Source: Lithospermum erythrorhizon (lineage: Eukaryota; Streptophyta; Magnoliopsida; Boraginales; Boraginaceae). Taken from it: DNA of 64,000 bases. The position numbers and the translations under genes are program-made. Numbering within the stretch: the stretch's first letter is position 1; each line of letters starts with the position of its first letter. Below are positions 1 to 13,303 of the stretch, in pieces. Location of the stretch: the NCBI GenBank assembly GCA_019722365.1, contig JADFUC010001633.1:104262-168261 (forward strand). The letters are read 5' to 3'. The notes beneath the pieces are model-generated. The model made no database searches. It saw nothing but the letters and a program-made list of their open reading frames with translations, and was not told the origin of the DNA.

Positions 1-1
1 T

Positions 2-1028
<1,027 letters not shown>

Positions 1029-1943
1029 TCAAATTAACGCTTACTAAAGTTAGTCCTTAAAGGTCCATAGTCTAGATACTCTGGATGCATGTTGTTCCCT
1101 CTGGTTGATTATTAATGAAGTAAGAGTATGGTAACATAATACTTCCAAACCATGAGGAGAAGAACTAGTTTTTTCACCATTCTTTCCAACTTCTGGCTCA
1201 GTCAATGTAAAAACTGACTCATTTATTTAAAAAAGGTGTATTCAACATTAGATTATCAGAGGGTCTGTCTTTCTTATTTTGAAAGATACAATAGGTTGTT
1301 CTACCATGAAGCCATTTCTAGATCGCAAATTCATTTTTCGGACAATAAGAGTAATGTTCCCCGTGATACAGCAATAACAGGAAAGCCATTTTTTAACAAG
1401 TTTGAACTTGGAGTAGAAAAATCAGTTTAATTAATACTACGTATAATGTAAAGGGAGCGGTACAAAAGGAAACACTTCATGATGATCAGATCTGCTGAGG
1501 CATCCTTATTCTAATCCCAAAGAATGGCAGTGACCGTTACAAGAAATTTGGCATGAACTGCAACCCTTTTAGCAGCTCTGGCGCATTTTCTCATATATGC
1601 ATTTTATTCTTCTTTTTTTACCTTTCTCTAGGTTGCACATGTGTCTTCTAATCATAAAAAATATGAGATATGTCTTAACAAATAACTGGAAAACTGGAGA
1701 TTCATAAACCTTTTGAACCAAATCTTTGCCAAATCGATAGAAAGCGACCACAACCTTTTATCTGATGAAGCCGTTGAATAAGCCTGGATGAAAATGACAT
1801 TAATGAATTTACAACCATTTCAAACTACTAACTTCATATCATAATCCACATGTACTGGATTAATATTACATACGTTAAAAGGTTAGAAAAAGTTGTTTTG
1901 TTCTTCATTACCTGAATAAAGGAACTGCCTGCTTTGTTTTCAT
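1029..1943. other. Convergent 3' intergenic region / UTRs
   Basis: This AT-rich stretch between the ABCC stop (1028) and the stop of the minus-strand DUF3143 gene (1944) should hold both 3' UTRs. Short open frames (for example 1236-1430 and 1569-1751) have no recognisable domain and no splice logic. I see no other gene. Confidence 0.6.
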
Positions 1944-3694
1944 CTATGGGCCTCCAAGTATCGCATTTTCAATATCTTCTCTGCTCAATGCATAGCTAAA
2001 TCTTCTCTCGACATCCTTTTCAAGAATTCCCGGGCCACTCTTTAAATACCTGCTCATCAGAACCAAGTTAAGTTATTGTTTCGCATTCCCTTTTCTCACT
2101 AGAATAGAAATGAAAGAGGGCAAATGAGTAAAAAAAGAATGAAAAAACTGTACAACAGAGATGCCGTTGAATTTTGATCTAAGTCAAATATGTACACCAC
2201 TTGACAATTTTTACTCCTTTAAGTTTGGCTTATATGTAAACAGATTAGAGTTATGAAGGCTTTGTAAGAGGAGGTTCACAAAATAAAAACAGCAAATTTG
2301 AGCAAACTATAACAAATTTACAAATAAAATACATTTACACAATGGTTCTTTCACCAAAATTTTATCATCTTCTTCTCTCTCTCAAATTCTAGTAAGAACA
2401 CTTTTTTAATCAGTTAGGAAAGTTCTGCGAGCTCTAAAGTCAACTGTCAATATTGTTCCAAGACAACCCAAGTTAGGTGTTTACTGGCATTGTGAGACTG
2501 AAATAGTAAGCTCCCTATTGTTCTAACATATCCAGACAGAATTTATGCTGCAATTGGCATAGCGACAATTCTTATGACAAAGAAACCACGTAAGAGAACG
2601 ATTCTCTATTTCGACAATTTTAGGTGATGAGCATAACATGTTGACATAGAACTCAAATCACCAAAGACAACACCCAAACAACAGTATATTACAGATATTG
2701 AACATTGTAAAATCTATACAATATCAGAATTCGTTTTTATACTCTACTAATATCTCAATCAATGTTCATCCAAAAGAAGAGAAATTAGCAATATCCATGA
2801 TAATGATTTATCAGGTAAATTTACTTGAGAAGTTTATCTAAAGTGTAAGTAATAGCATGACCTGAAATCCATAAAACTACGATAAATCTCAATTCAGTTC
2901 CATCATTTCACTGTCAACTTCACTTATCCAACAGGAAAGGCAATAAAAAGATCACATCTAGTCTACATTTTAACTTACCTCCAAAAACCACAATACAACC
3001 AAAATGCAGTATTCTTGCAACCAATGAAACAAACAACACAAAATACCCAAGTTTAATATTTAGAATTTAGCTCAATTAAACCAAAAATATTAAATTTTGT
3101 TAAAAATACATGGGGTACATACTAATCAACTAATATAGTAATGTAGGACCGACTCCATAACGTCTCACACGTGTAACCAGGTCCACTTGGACCACACATA
3201 TATGATATATGGGTTTTACACGTGGTTGGGTTCATAAGAAAACCAATGGGTTATTAATACAACCAGAGTTGTTAATCTTAATAATAAAATAGAGTAGAGG
3301 ATAACATATATACTGAGAGTAGAATTAGAAACCTGATATACAAGTCAGTCAAATCAAGAGAAAGTTGGGCATGCCAATGAGGATGTTGAACAAACCAAAG
3401 AGCTCTATCATCTTTGGTTTGATAAAAATGTAAGCTTTTTAACCAAGACTCGATACAAGGCAAGCTGTGAGAGTACAAAGGCTTCTTCTTATCAGGAAGC
3501 CTTTGCAACCACTGGTCTGAAACTTGCGCTTCTTCAGATGATTTCGAACAATTCAACCTTGTTCTTGGAGAATTCTTTAATGGGAAATTGGTGGGAAGTG
3601 TTACTGAGAATGTTGATAATTTTGGGGATTTTGTAGAAAGTTGTAAATGGGGTTTGGTGAAATTATGATGAAATGAAGAAATTAAAGATGCCAT
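1944..3694 (-). CDS. DUF3143 family protein, predicted chloroplast-targeted (two exons)
   Basis: Exon 1 is 3694-3333 and exon 2 is 2049-1944 (stop TAG). The intron has GT at 3332 and AG ending at 2050, and the split arginine codon (AG+G) is restored at the join. The product is 155 residues. Residues 1 to ~50 are rich in Ser, Thr, Asn and Lys and low in acidic residues (MASLISSFHHNFTKPHLQLS...), as in a plastid transit peptide. The mature part has the pattern I know for DUF3143 of cyanobacteria and plastids: PLYSHSLPCIESWLKSLHF, then ALWFVQHPHWHAQLSLDLTDLYIRYLKSG, and the end RRFSYALSREDIENAILGGP. The biochemical role of the family is unknown to me; plastid location is inference from the leader and the cyanobacterial relatives. 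The start was chosen as the first ATG of the transit-like leader. The gene is divergent from the Treslin-like gene and convergent with ABCC. Confidence 0.88.
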
Positions 3695-4295
3695 GTTTGT
3701 TTTCTTGGAAAAGATATGTGGTGGATAGTGAAAATTTCAATGAGGCTCCATTTTAGTGGTACTACTGGTCAACAAGATAGGGTATGGATTTTCCAGTCAA
3801 CCTATCGCTGTTTCGCTGTTTTCCTCACGTCACAAAACCAGATTTTCATAATCCTAAAAAACCCATGGCTGCTCATCTGCTCTAAGCACTCCCCAAATAA
3901 TATAAATAAATGGCGTGAAATTACTATTTGAGCCCGTTCTTTTTGTAAGTGTAGTGTAGTGTTGTTCCTTGTCCGAATATCAGCATTCCCGCGAATCGAA
4001 CCAATTGGGTACCTGCTCTAACTGAATTTGGAATGGACCGATACCCTGTCGAATATTTTTGGTAAGCCGTCAGATAAATCTGGGTTAGATATTTGATAGA
4101 TTTTCGGATGGGATTTAAATTAGTTCCGATCAAAAACGCAAATAAAGCCTAAATCAGAAAAATCTAATTAGAATAATCTGAAATTAAAAATCTCAAATCA
4201 ATAATTAAGACCCCAAATAAGATTTTTATACGAAGTGCCGCTATGGTTAAATTGTGAGATGTTATAGACAGCAAGAAAACAGTGTTTGGTTGGGG
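3695..4295. promoter_or_regulatory. Divergent intergenic promoter region
   Basis: About 600 bp separate the start codons of the DUF3143 gene (-) and the Treslin-like gene (+), so both promoters and 5' UTRs must lie here or overlap here. A TATA-like string (tataaataaa) is at 3901-3910 in the plus orientation. No other element is distinctive. Whether the region is truly bidirectional is inference. Confidence 0.5.
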
Positions 4296-7200
4296 ATGGC
4301 GTCGTATTCATATTCCGAGACCCAGCGGATAGTGCTAGTAATAGATCTGCAGCCAGTCCTAGCGAGCAGCAGCAGCTACACTCGCAGCATCCTAGCAGCA
4401 GCCAAACGCATCCTGAATTACCCACCACTGGCCAAAACCCTCTTCTCATTCAAACTCTTCTTCTCCTCTCTCACACCTCTCCGATCCTCTTCCTTGCTTG
4501 ATAACCCACCCTCTTCATTGTCCTTCGATCTCCCCAACCAAACGCTACTCATTTTATCCCAAACGCTACATAAACTGTCCTCCAATTTGCTGAATTGTCC
4601 CCATAGCGTTTCATCCCCCCGTGTCACTCATACTCGTAATGCTTTGTTACAGTTGCTCCATGATTACTCTTGGGAAACGGACCTCCGATTCATTAATACC
4701 GATTGTTTCCCCTCTATTCCGACCAATTTGGTTCTTTTGTTTTCTCCTATTATTCGCTCTTTGTCTCATTTGTCTGATTTTATGGACTTGGATCTTTGTT
4801 CTTCATCTTTGGATAATTCTCTTCTATTTATCAATAAGTTTACAAGTTTGTTTACTTTTCTTAACGATGCTTTTCTTAGTAGAGATATTCATTTGACTTG
4901 GGTTCATGTTGGTTTTGGAGATAAAGACCCAGATAATTTGTGTGAGGTTGAATTGTTTGGTTTCTTTGAGAAAGCTATTAGGAGCTTTAATTGGGGGTGT
5001 TGTTTGAGTGATGCTATTGTTTTTGGTTCTGCTCTTGTTCCCTTTCATTTGATTTATCCCAACATAGGTGTTCCTTTGAATATTATCTATTCCTTCGAGA
5101 AAAGTAGCGGGCAATTGAGTCTTGAGATATCTGATGTTAATGGAATTCCATTAGAATGCAAGTGTTGTGATCTTGAATTATTGAACTTGAGGTCATCCGG
5201 CAATATCAGATCCGAGGGTCCGCTTGAGGTTTTGGTATCTAGAGGTTTTGGTAATGGAATGAAGTTGCGAGTCACGTCTGTATTTAGCTATTATGATGAG
5301 GGAAATGACAATGAGAGCTGCCCTTCTGAATGCTTTTTAGTTAGAGAGTTTTCAGGAGAATCTGAAAAGAGAAGAAGTAAGTCGTCTGAGGAGTTCATAG
5401 CTGATAAGGTTTTACAAGTTCTATCAAATGAAGCCGGTGAAAATGGTTGGGGTAACGGAATGCCTATCTGGCAAATTCTGTTGAGCTTTCTGCAGAACAA
5501 AGGTTATTGGGCCACGATCTCCATCACGAATGGAAAAGGAGACACATCGTTTGCCACACTTAAACCTTTCACGGTACATTGGGCTCTACTGTCAATCATG
5601 TCACATGGTTTTGTTCAGGATCGTGATTGCGATGGTGCACATCAATCGAGGAAATCCACCATAAATAGCATTGATTGTCATAATTTAGGTGTAATAGGCT
5701 CCCAAACTGATACTTCAACATCTCGAAACAAAGAACCACCAGATGGAAAAAGAAGAAAGAGCAAAAAGCCCCAAAATCGGGATCTCACATGGAGTTCCTT
5801 ATGCGATGCAGCATTTGAATGTTCTCATTTTGACTTGGCTGAAGTTTACTTTTCCAGCAAATTAAATAAATCAAAGAAACTGAAGTTCTTAAAGTGCTGG
5901 ATGAAGCAAATTGGGAAGTGCTCACACGATAACTTCTCAGCATCGCAGGCATTCAAGAGCCAGCAGGAGAAACTAGAGTATCACAACTTTCCTGAACAAT
6001 TGCAAATGGTGGAGGAAGCGTTATGTGTTTCATCCTCCAAGAATTCTGAATCATTCTTCAGTAATCTCCCATGTAGAATTCAACATGGTATTCGATCTAA
6101 AATGAGTTTACAGATGTTAGCCGAGAGGCTCGTAAAAGCTTCTATTTACTGGTTATGTCAAACAACGGAGACAGATGAAAATGTAGTAGAAAGAAAACCA
6201 GGAATGGGCCTCTCGTGTAAAGATATGGTCTATAAGGAATTGAGAAGACTTCTGCTGAAGGATCCCAAGGAAATGAAGGATTTGCGTAGGCACACTTCCG
6301 ATGACCCCAAGCATAACCCAGAGACTAAAAATATTGTTAGAGAGTATCCTTTTATTAAACAATACCTCTATAGATTGCATATATTATATTCAAGCAGAAT
6401 TATGTGAATAGTGACGTTCTATGCAGTATTTTCTTAATTTTTACAGATATGAATTACAGATTTTTCTTCGGATGGAAATTCTCCGATCAGATATTTCAGA
6501 AAGTATCAAAGAGTCGACAAAACACAAGCTCCTGAAGCAGATTTGTTCTCATCTGGAGATCTTGCAGTACCTGGTGGAAGGAGGCATTCATGGACACATT
6601 AAACTCTTCGATTATGTTGAGAGGAATATAAAATCTAGGTAAATTCTTACTTGATAGAGGTTTTGAGGTTTCCACATGAAACTATTTTTGGCTTCACTTC
6701 TCTTTTATGTCCCTATAGTTTTTAAATTCCTTTGTTTCCTTACTTATGTTCCCTCTAGTATGGTTATGGTCATATGTCTGCTATATTCTACCATTTATGC
6801 CAGTCAGATACCACAAATATGTGTACCAGATGTTAGATTGATGGTGTAAACATTTAATTAGAAGTTTTTTTTTTTTGTTTTTTAAGATAGTCAGTCATTG
6901 AGCATAGCCAAGAATATGGTACACTGTTGACTATTACTCCAGTAATAATGAGAAAATATTGGTGGCTAAATTCTTTTTTGCAGTTTGGTTTCATATACAA
7001 TATTGTCCTCGTTGGAATTAACTGTTGATCATGTTGATGTAGTACCAGTATGCTCTTTACACCTCTGTTCCGAAATTTTCTATCCTTGTGTCATGGTAAT
7101 AAGATGTTTCAAATGTGCACTTATACATTCCGGTGATGATATCCAACACCTTTAATCCTCTAGGCTGAATAACAATTTTATCTCAATGAAACAAAAATAC

Positions 7201-7838
7201 TGTAATTCTTGTCTCCTACTTTTGCATATTCACGTATTTTGGTTTTAATGCCATTATTTGCTATCTTCCATAGGTATTTTCATGTTCTTGAAGATTCTGT
7301 AAATGAAATATACACCCAAATGGATCTGTTACCATTTGGTGATGATGATGAAGCTCAGGTCCAACTGTTAAACAGTGAGGACAGCAATCAGTCTTGTAGA
7401 GACAGGCAAGATAGATACGAAAAGCCGGAAAGGTCTAAAAACCACCAATCAGTCTCAGCTGATGATGACTCTAGCCAGGCACCTTGTATTGATGAGAATT
7501 CCAAAGAAACTGGGGAAGAAGAACATGCTCGGAAATTAAGTGAAGCTCGGGAAAGGAGAGAAAGATCTCGAAGATTTGTTTATTTAACTAGTAAGGGGGC
7601 TGATTTGCATCGGATTTGGGCACCCAAGCAGCAGAAGATGGCGAGAGGGAATTTAGAGACTGTTCATGAGAAATCAAAACAGAGTCGGAAGAGAGTTACT
7701 GATAGCGTGGTCTGTGAAACGCCCCCATGTGGAACAAAACGTCCATTTTCTCAAGGCAGTATTATTGAGGAAGAAGGGAACAAGGTAAAGGGTAATTCAT
7801 GTTCTGTTTCAAAAGCTTTGTTCCAAGATGACATCTAA
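4296..7838 (+). CDS. Treslin/TICRR (Sld3-like) replication-initiation protein homologue, probable
   Basis: Three exons fit: 4296-6343, 6447-6638 and 7274-7838 (stop TAA). The joins restore Glu (GA+A) and Arg (AG+G) codons, giving ...NIVRE|YELQIFLRMEILRS... and ...ERNIKSR|YFHVLEDSVNEIYTQ..., 934 residues in all. The start at 4296 has a strong context (g at -3, G at +4); an in-frame ATG at 4254 would add 14 residues. The N-terminus (SETQRIVLVIDLQPVL) is followed by a ~450-residue region with no motif I can name, a basic segment (PDGKRRKSKKPQNRD) near residue 490, a helical core (LQIFLRMEIL, then LEILQYLVEGGIHG) resembling the Sld3/Treslin domain, and a charged tail with RERRERSRRFVYLTSKGADL. 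Treslin/Sld3 loads CDC45 at licensed origins in a CDK-dependent way in the nucleus. The family assignment is recognition from memory, not a search; the gene structure is firmer than the name. Confidence 0.6.
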
Positions 7839-8579
7839 CAAGGTGCTAAAACTGTTTACCTGTGGTATCTCGTGACAAATGAAAGCTCGAAATGGATTCT
7901 AGCAATGTAGTTTAAATGTACAATATGAAACAAACCCATTTCCAGAAAGATCAAAGTTTATGCAGGTTAGTGTTCATATAAAATAGGTTCTCATTTGTAC
8001 TTGTAAAAGACCTAACATGAATCTGTTGTATTAATAGTTACTGTAATATTTTCTCCAGCATGCAAAATAATTGATTAACTTATGTAGGAATGATTATTTG
8101 ATGGAAATTCATCCAGCACTGCAGCATGTAACTTTATAATTTTCATTTGGGTTCGATTTACAATTCGGCGAATATGTGAAACTGAATTCAAGTGCGAAAG
8201 CCAATTACCTTTTTAGTAGCATTTCAGTCTTAATGAGAGTACAAGAGTTAAATCCATGTTGATTTTTCGTCTATAAAATCTAGAGGGAAACTATTAGCTC
8301 CTTGTCTGAGGGGGCAGCTTATAACTTTCAAATATAGACTTGCTGATTTTGGCTATGATTGGTTCGCTTGCATGGGTGGGAAGGGGAAGGGGAAGGGAAA
8401 GGGAACATTCCCCACACTCCTCTCTCGTGTTTGGTGCAAAGGGGAGGGAGAAGGCGAAATTAAAGGACTACTCCACATTGATGATTTGGCCCGTTTCGAT
8501 CTGGACTTTATTTTATACCTCACCGCCAAGATCATATTTCGGAATTTGATCATGTGTTAACATCAATATGGTGCTAACT
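7839..8579. other. 3' flank of the Treslin-like gene with a purine-rich run
   Basis: This is AT-rich 3' UTR and intergenic DNA. At 8376-8404 there is a GGGAAG-type purine-rich tract, which explains the short overlapping open frames on both strands here. No gene is recognised. Confidence 0.5.
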
Positions 8580-9500
8580 TTTTTAAATATACATGCATGA
8601 AGTTTAATATTTTAGTCAAAATTAATCTAACCTAAAGTTGCTCATGATGCCATTGAAGGAATTTAACATGCATATACTTGAATAAAACTTTATTAAAACA
8701 AGTTACAGTATCTCTTTAGGTGATTAATACGAACTAACTAATAGACCAGAGACTTACAGTGATACCAGCGGAAGACATCAACTAATCATTCACGTAGATA
8801 TTTATTCCAATGAATCCAAGCACTCCAATCAGCAGTGCCTCTAGTTAGTCCACACCAGGAGGAGCTCACCTCATGCTTGAGTTTGCTAGAACTAGGATTG
8901 AATTGGATTGAAGAAGAAAATCGAAACCAAGAACCAAGTTCTTGTTTGATTCGGCCGAACCCTATGCAATAAGGGAGGGGGCAATTTTTCTTCTTGTTTT
9001 TGTAGAGTTTTGTGTGATAAATTACTTAATGATTTTCTCATGTATATATAGAACACTATATAAAGTAAAATCCTGAGTACAATAGCTTAATGAGCCACCT
9101 CATAAACTATAATATTAATTGAACTAACAAGTTAATTAATTCGGGCTTATCCAGTTATTATTTCAAACACATCAAATAATATAAAATCGGGGAATTAGTT
9201 GATTACAATTAACCAAATTTACTTAGCGCACTTTTATTTCCCCGTAATACATGAATGTAATTCAGCGTTGCGAAGTATGTGTGTAACGCCCACGAACTCG
9301 CATATGCTTATTAGCGTAATAATAATATAAATGGGCAGAATTTAATATTATTATAACGATTATGCGTAAGATCCTTGATCGGCGTAATTAGCGGTATATT
9401 ATCATGAGAACCCGAATAGTAATTACAATTATCATAGTCGAATTTTTTGTTTACGTAATCACATTTACTAACTAGTAAATGAATTGTTACAATAATTGTC
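8580..9500 (-). mobile_element. Copia-type LTR with primer-binding site, minus strand (element truncated)
   Basis: The segment 8654 to ~9500 aligns by eye with stretches at 43,465-43,990, 53,525-54,300 and 54,900-55,375. Shared landmarks include a gataccagcggaag-type block, a gtagtccacaccagg-type block, and a tail with repeated ttaattaat and cttaacaag motifs. On the minus strand the LTR is followed at 8652-8641 by TGGCATCATGAG, close to the initiator-Met tRNA site TGGTATCAGAGC used by copia elements. Downstream (8640-8580) the sequence still matches the leader of the copia element near 53,470. The rest of the internal region is absent, so this is a truncated copy. The outer boundary is approximate. 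Confidence 0.65.
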
Positions 9501-9639
9501 GCAACATGCATAATAAATGAAACAAATAATTATTGATTTTGGAACAACAATAAACATTGTACATTGTTGCTTACTAGATAATAGAAGGACAATGCGATTC
9601 CTCAAAGTTTGAATTCTTGGAAAAACTAGGACTAGAAAG

Positions 9640-11727
9640 AAGGTAAATTGATCCTTCCTAAGAGCATTATGTTTAGCATATGTTCATGTGGATGCAAATG
9701 TTAGAAGGAAGCTTGATCCTAAGTCTAACATTTGTTATTTCATCGGGTATTGTGGGACTGTGTTTTGTTATCGGTTTTATCATATAAAAAATAGAAAGAT
9801 CATAAGGAGCAAGGATGTGATTATTAATGAGTGGGTGTTATACAAAGATAGATAAAAGGTTGTGGTTGAAGTTGAAGAAGGCACAACAATCACACTGGAG
9901 GATATACTTTCTCCGAGTTCTTCCAAGGTAAATCCTTTGTGTCATTCTTTCACTTCAAATGAACTCCAAGACCCTTTCACTCATATGCTACCATTGGAGG
10001 AAGTGGATGATCAAGAATAGATTATTGTTGAAAGGAATATTTTTGTGGGAGATCAAGAATCTGAAATACCGGAGCTCAAAAGGTCTGTAAGAACGATTAA
10101 GCCAACACAAATGTATTTTCCCTCTGTTAACTACATATTTCTAGCTAATAATGATGAGCCAGAATGTTATGATGAAGAAGTACAATTTGAGAAGGAAGTT
10201 AGCAATGAAGGATGAGATGAAAGCCTTAATGTACAATCTGACATGGGAGTTGGCTAACTTACCTGATAGAAAGATGGCATTGCAGAATAAATGGGTTTAT
10301 TGGATTAAGAAAGAACAAGATGTAAAACACTACAAGACTCGATTCATTGTCAAAGGTTTCCAATAGAAAGGAAGGGATTAACTATGCTAAAATCTTCTCA
10401 CACGTAGTCAAACTTGTGACAATCAGAACTGTTCTTGGATTGGTAGCCATAGATGATCTGCATGTTCACCAGATGGATGTGAAAACTATGTTTTGACATG
10501 GTGATCTAAATGAAGAAATTTATTTGAAGCAACCTCAGGTGGTACGTAGACTTCAAAAGAGCTTGTATGGCTTGAAACAAGCTCCGAAATAGTAGTATAT
10601 AAAGTTTGATAACTTTATAAAGAATTTGAAGTTTATGAGATATGAAGCTGATCGTTGTTGTTACACGAGGAGGTATGGGATCCACTATATCATTCTATTT
10701 CTTTATGTTGATGATATGTTGATTGTGGGAGCAAATTTGCATAAGATTAACATGTTGAAGAAGGAATTGTTAGTAGAATTACAATAAAGGACTTAGGTGA
10801 TGCGAAACAAATTATAGGGATGAGAATATTAGAGGTAGGGATTCTTTGAAACTTAGACAAGAAGAGTATCTGGAAAAGGTAATCAAACGACTCAACATGT
10901 CTGATGCAAAATCAGTGAGATCCCCGTTATCTGTTCATTTTTAATTGTGCAAGGAACAATCACCTATTACTGAGGAGGAGATGATTTATATGGATAAGGA
11001 GCCTTATGTTTCTGCGAACTTAGTCTTATGTATGTAATGGTATGCACGAAACCTGACATTGCTCATACAATGGGTGTTGTTAGTTAATATATGTCTAATC
11101 CTAGAAGAGAACATTGAGTAGATGTGAAGTGGATTTTCAGATATCTAAAGGACACTTCAGATATGACTTTGTGTTTTCAAAGATCCAAGTTATGTTTGTT
11201 AGGATATGTAGATGCTAACAATAGTGGTGATGTTGATAGTAGGAAATCTACTATTGCTATGTTTATAGGTTCGATGGTTCTGCAATAAGCTGGAGATCAA
11301 AGTTGTAATCAATAGTAGCATTGTGCGGAGTGAATATGTTGTTATAGATCAGTGTGAAGAGATAATATGGTTCTTTAACATTTTTTGAAGGAGGTGAATC
11401 TTGAGCATGGTAGAAATATGTTGTATTGCAGGATGATGGGAGACTTATTCATTTAGAAAGAATCACATGTTTTCGTACTAGGACCCGAGCATATAGGACG
11501 GAGGTACCATTTTATATGTTTTCTATTGGAAATGGAGTTACGAGAGCTTAGAGAAGATTCAAAGGGTAAATCCCATGGAAATATGTTTTACGAAAATAAG
11601 GAGAAAGCTAGAATTATGTTCCATGAAAAGTTAATTCAGCAGTTAATCTTTCATAATTTAATAGTGCAGGGGTTTCTTTATGGGTGAAGAAGAATGGTGA
11701 TTTTAATCATTTCTTCAAGTGGGAGAT
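9640..11727 (+). pseudogene. Ty1/copia pol remnant: integrase C-end, reverse transcriptase, RNase H
   Basis: Translating across several stops and frameshifts gives a copia pol in the usual order. The C-terminal integrase region is at ~9690-9850 (SNICYFIGYCGTVFCYRFYH); the linker before RT is at ~10,070-10,190; RT starts with ALQNKWVYWIKKEQDVKHYKTRF, shown here only by its landmarks KWVY and TRFIVKG (10,290-10,365), then SLYGLKQAP (~10,565) and the catalytic FLYVDDMLIVG (~10,700). RNase H-like remains run to ~11,450. Gag, protease and the integrase core are missing, so the element is 5'-truncated near 9640. In-frame stops occur in RT (for example just before HGDLNEEIYLKQP). This is a dead copy; the Tnt1-like order suggests a Tork or related lineage, which is inference. 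Confidence 0.85.
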
Positions 11728-12042
11728 TGTTGGAAGATCCTCCATCTGGAGATGGATTGGCACTTGGGTCGGAAGATGAAAGTCCAGACTAAAGATGTTG
11801 GTGGGAACTACGAAGGTTTCGGAACTTGGATCAGGACCTTGGTTTAGCATGTGCGTCTGAATAGTGAGTAATCTGCTGCGAAGGTTCACGACATTGTCCG
11901 GAAGATCATAAGTCGATGGCGTGAACCCGGATATTGGAAGTGATTAGGGCTTAGGTCCTTGTTTATGAGTCAGACGAAGTCAAACTCAGTTTCTAGAAGG
12001 CTTTGTGAGGCGGTTTTGAGCAGTTTGGAGCCCAAGCAAAAA
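11715..12042 (+). repeat. Copia polypurine tract and first part of its 3' LTR
   Basis: The string aagtgggagattg (11,718-11,730) is the classic copia polypurine tract abutting an LTR that begins TGTTGG at 11,728. The LTR runs ~315 bp and stops where gypsy A begins (12,043). Its likely continuation lies at 41,906-42,080. The matching 5' LTR is not in the window. Confidence 0.7.
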
Positions 12043-13252
12043 TGAAATAACCCGTTACGCCTAAGCGATTAAATTGTATTACATATATCGGTGGGTGGTG
12101 GGACTCGGAGATAGTATAAATAATTTCGGAATAAAATCGATATACCTAGACTAGTACTGGATGGATAGTAATTTATGTCACGGGAAATAATATATTTGGA
12201 TTCGTTTTCATTAAGATTTAAACGCGAAAAGTGGAGATATACTTTGACAACAACCGAGGCTTTAAACCCAAGTATAATATCTTCCTACCTTTATCTTACC
12301 AAATCCCTTGCTCGCGTTTAATGCATTATCCACCAACAAAGCTCATTCTTTTCTCTGAAGAAATTTGAACCTACATCCCTTTCCACTTGATTTTTTCATT
12401 TTCTTGGTAAAATCTTGTGGAATCTAACCGTAATCTTGTTCCTCGTCTCTTGTTCATCGAAAGGTATGATTTTTCATCTTGAATCTATACATTTAGGCAA
12501 GTTAGTATTTTATAAGTTTGACTTTTGAGTTGACTTGGAGTTTAAGACTTTATAATGGTATAAAAGTATCATCTAGGCTTAGACTACGTGGTTAGGAGTT
12601 GTTATGGTTGATTTTTGGAGTTGTATTGTGTTGGATGTTGAGGGTTGACTTTTGTTGACTTTTTCCCAAATCACCTTTAAGTTGTAATATGATGTTATTG
12701 GACTTTAATATAGTTATTTTGGGGGTAGAAGTGTTGATTTTGATGTTGATTGGAAGGGATTATGTTGAGGTAGTTTGTGTAAAGTTGAGTAGTAGTTGGC
12801 GTTTGAATTAAAGGTTGTGTATAATGGTTTAATTAATTGGGGAATTGATTGTTGGATTGATTAGGATTTGATTAGAGTGTTGTGGCCCAGGGGCCTGTGT
12901 GGGTGATGCTGAGAAATAGAAATTGCAATGGTTGAAGTTTTGTTATTTTGTTGTCGTTTAAGCCTTGGGATAGCCAATCTTTTCCGCTAAAACATTAAGT
13001 TGGTAACTAAAAGATTGTTAAGGTTGGATAGTTGAAACTTAAATCAGCAGTAAAGGTTAAAAGTGTAGTAAGTATTAATTGTAAATTTTTTTGGGTATGT
13101 GTGATTAGAAACGGATGCGTGGGGAGAGAGAGACACGTGGACTAAGTAGGTACGGTGATATTCGTTGTTAGCCAAGGTAAGTATTTATCTCACGGGTGTA
13201 GATTAATTTACTTTTTAGTAGATGTGTTGCTTTCCGGTGAAGTTGTGAGCAT

Positions 13253-13303
<51 letters not shown>

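Noticed and set aside
4254..4295. Upstream in-frame ATG of the Treslin-like gene (14 extra residues)
   Set aside because: The ATG at 4296 has the better context and begins the sequence that looks protein-like; the upstream residues look like translated UTR. Not excluded.
6344..6407. Read-through end of exon 1 (FIKQYLYRLHILYSSRIM) or a later donor at 6404
   Set aside because: A donor at 6404 would leave a 43-bp intron, too short for plants. The donor at 6344 restores Glu and joins conserved-looking sequence.
6984..7048. Possible extra exon in the second intron of the Treslin-like gene (after ttttttgcag)
   Set aside because: The direct join 6638/7274 is in phase and reads smoothly (ERNIKSR|YFHVLED). 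Including this stretch would break it.
12038..12042. AAAAA as the target duplication of gypsy A
   Set aside because: No matching AAAAA follows the estimated right end (~41,905), and A runs are uninformative.
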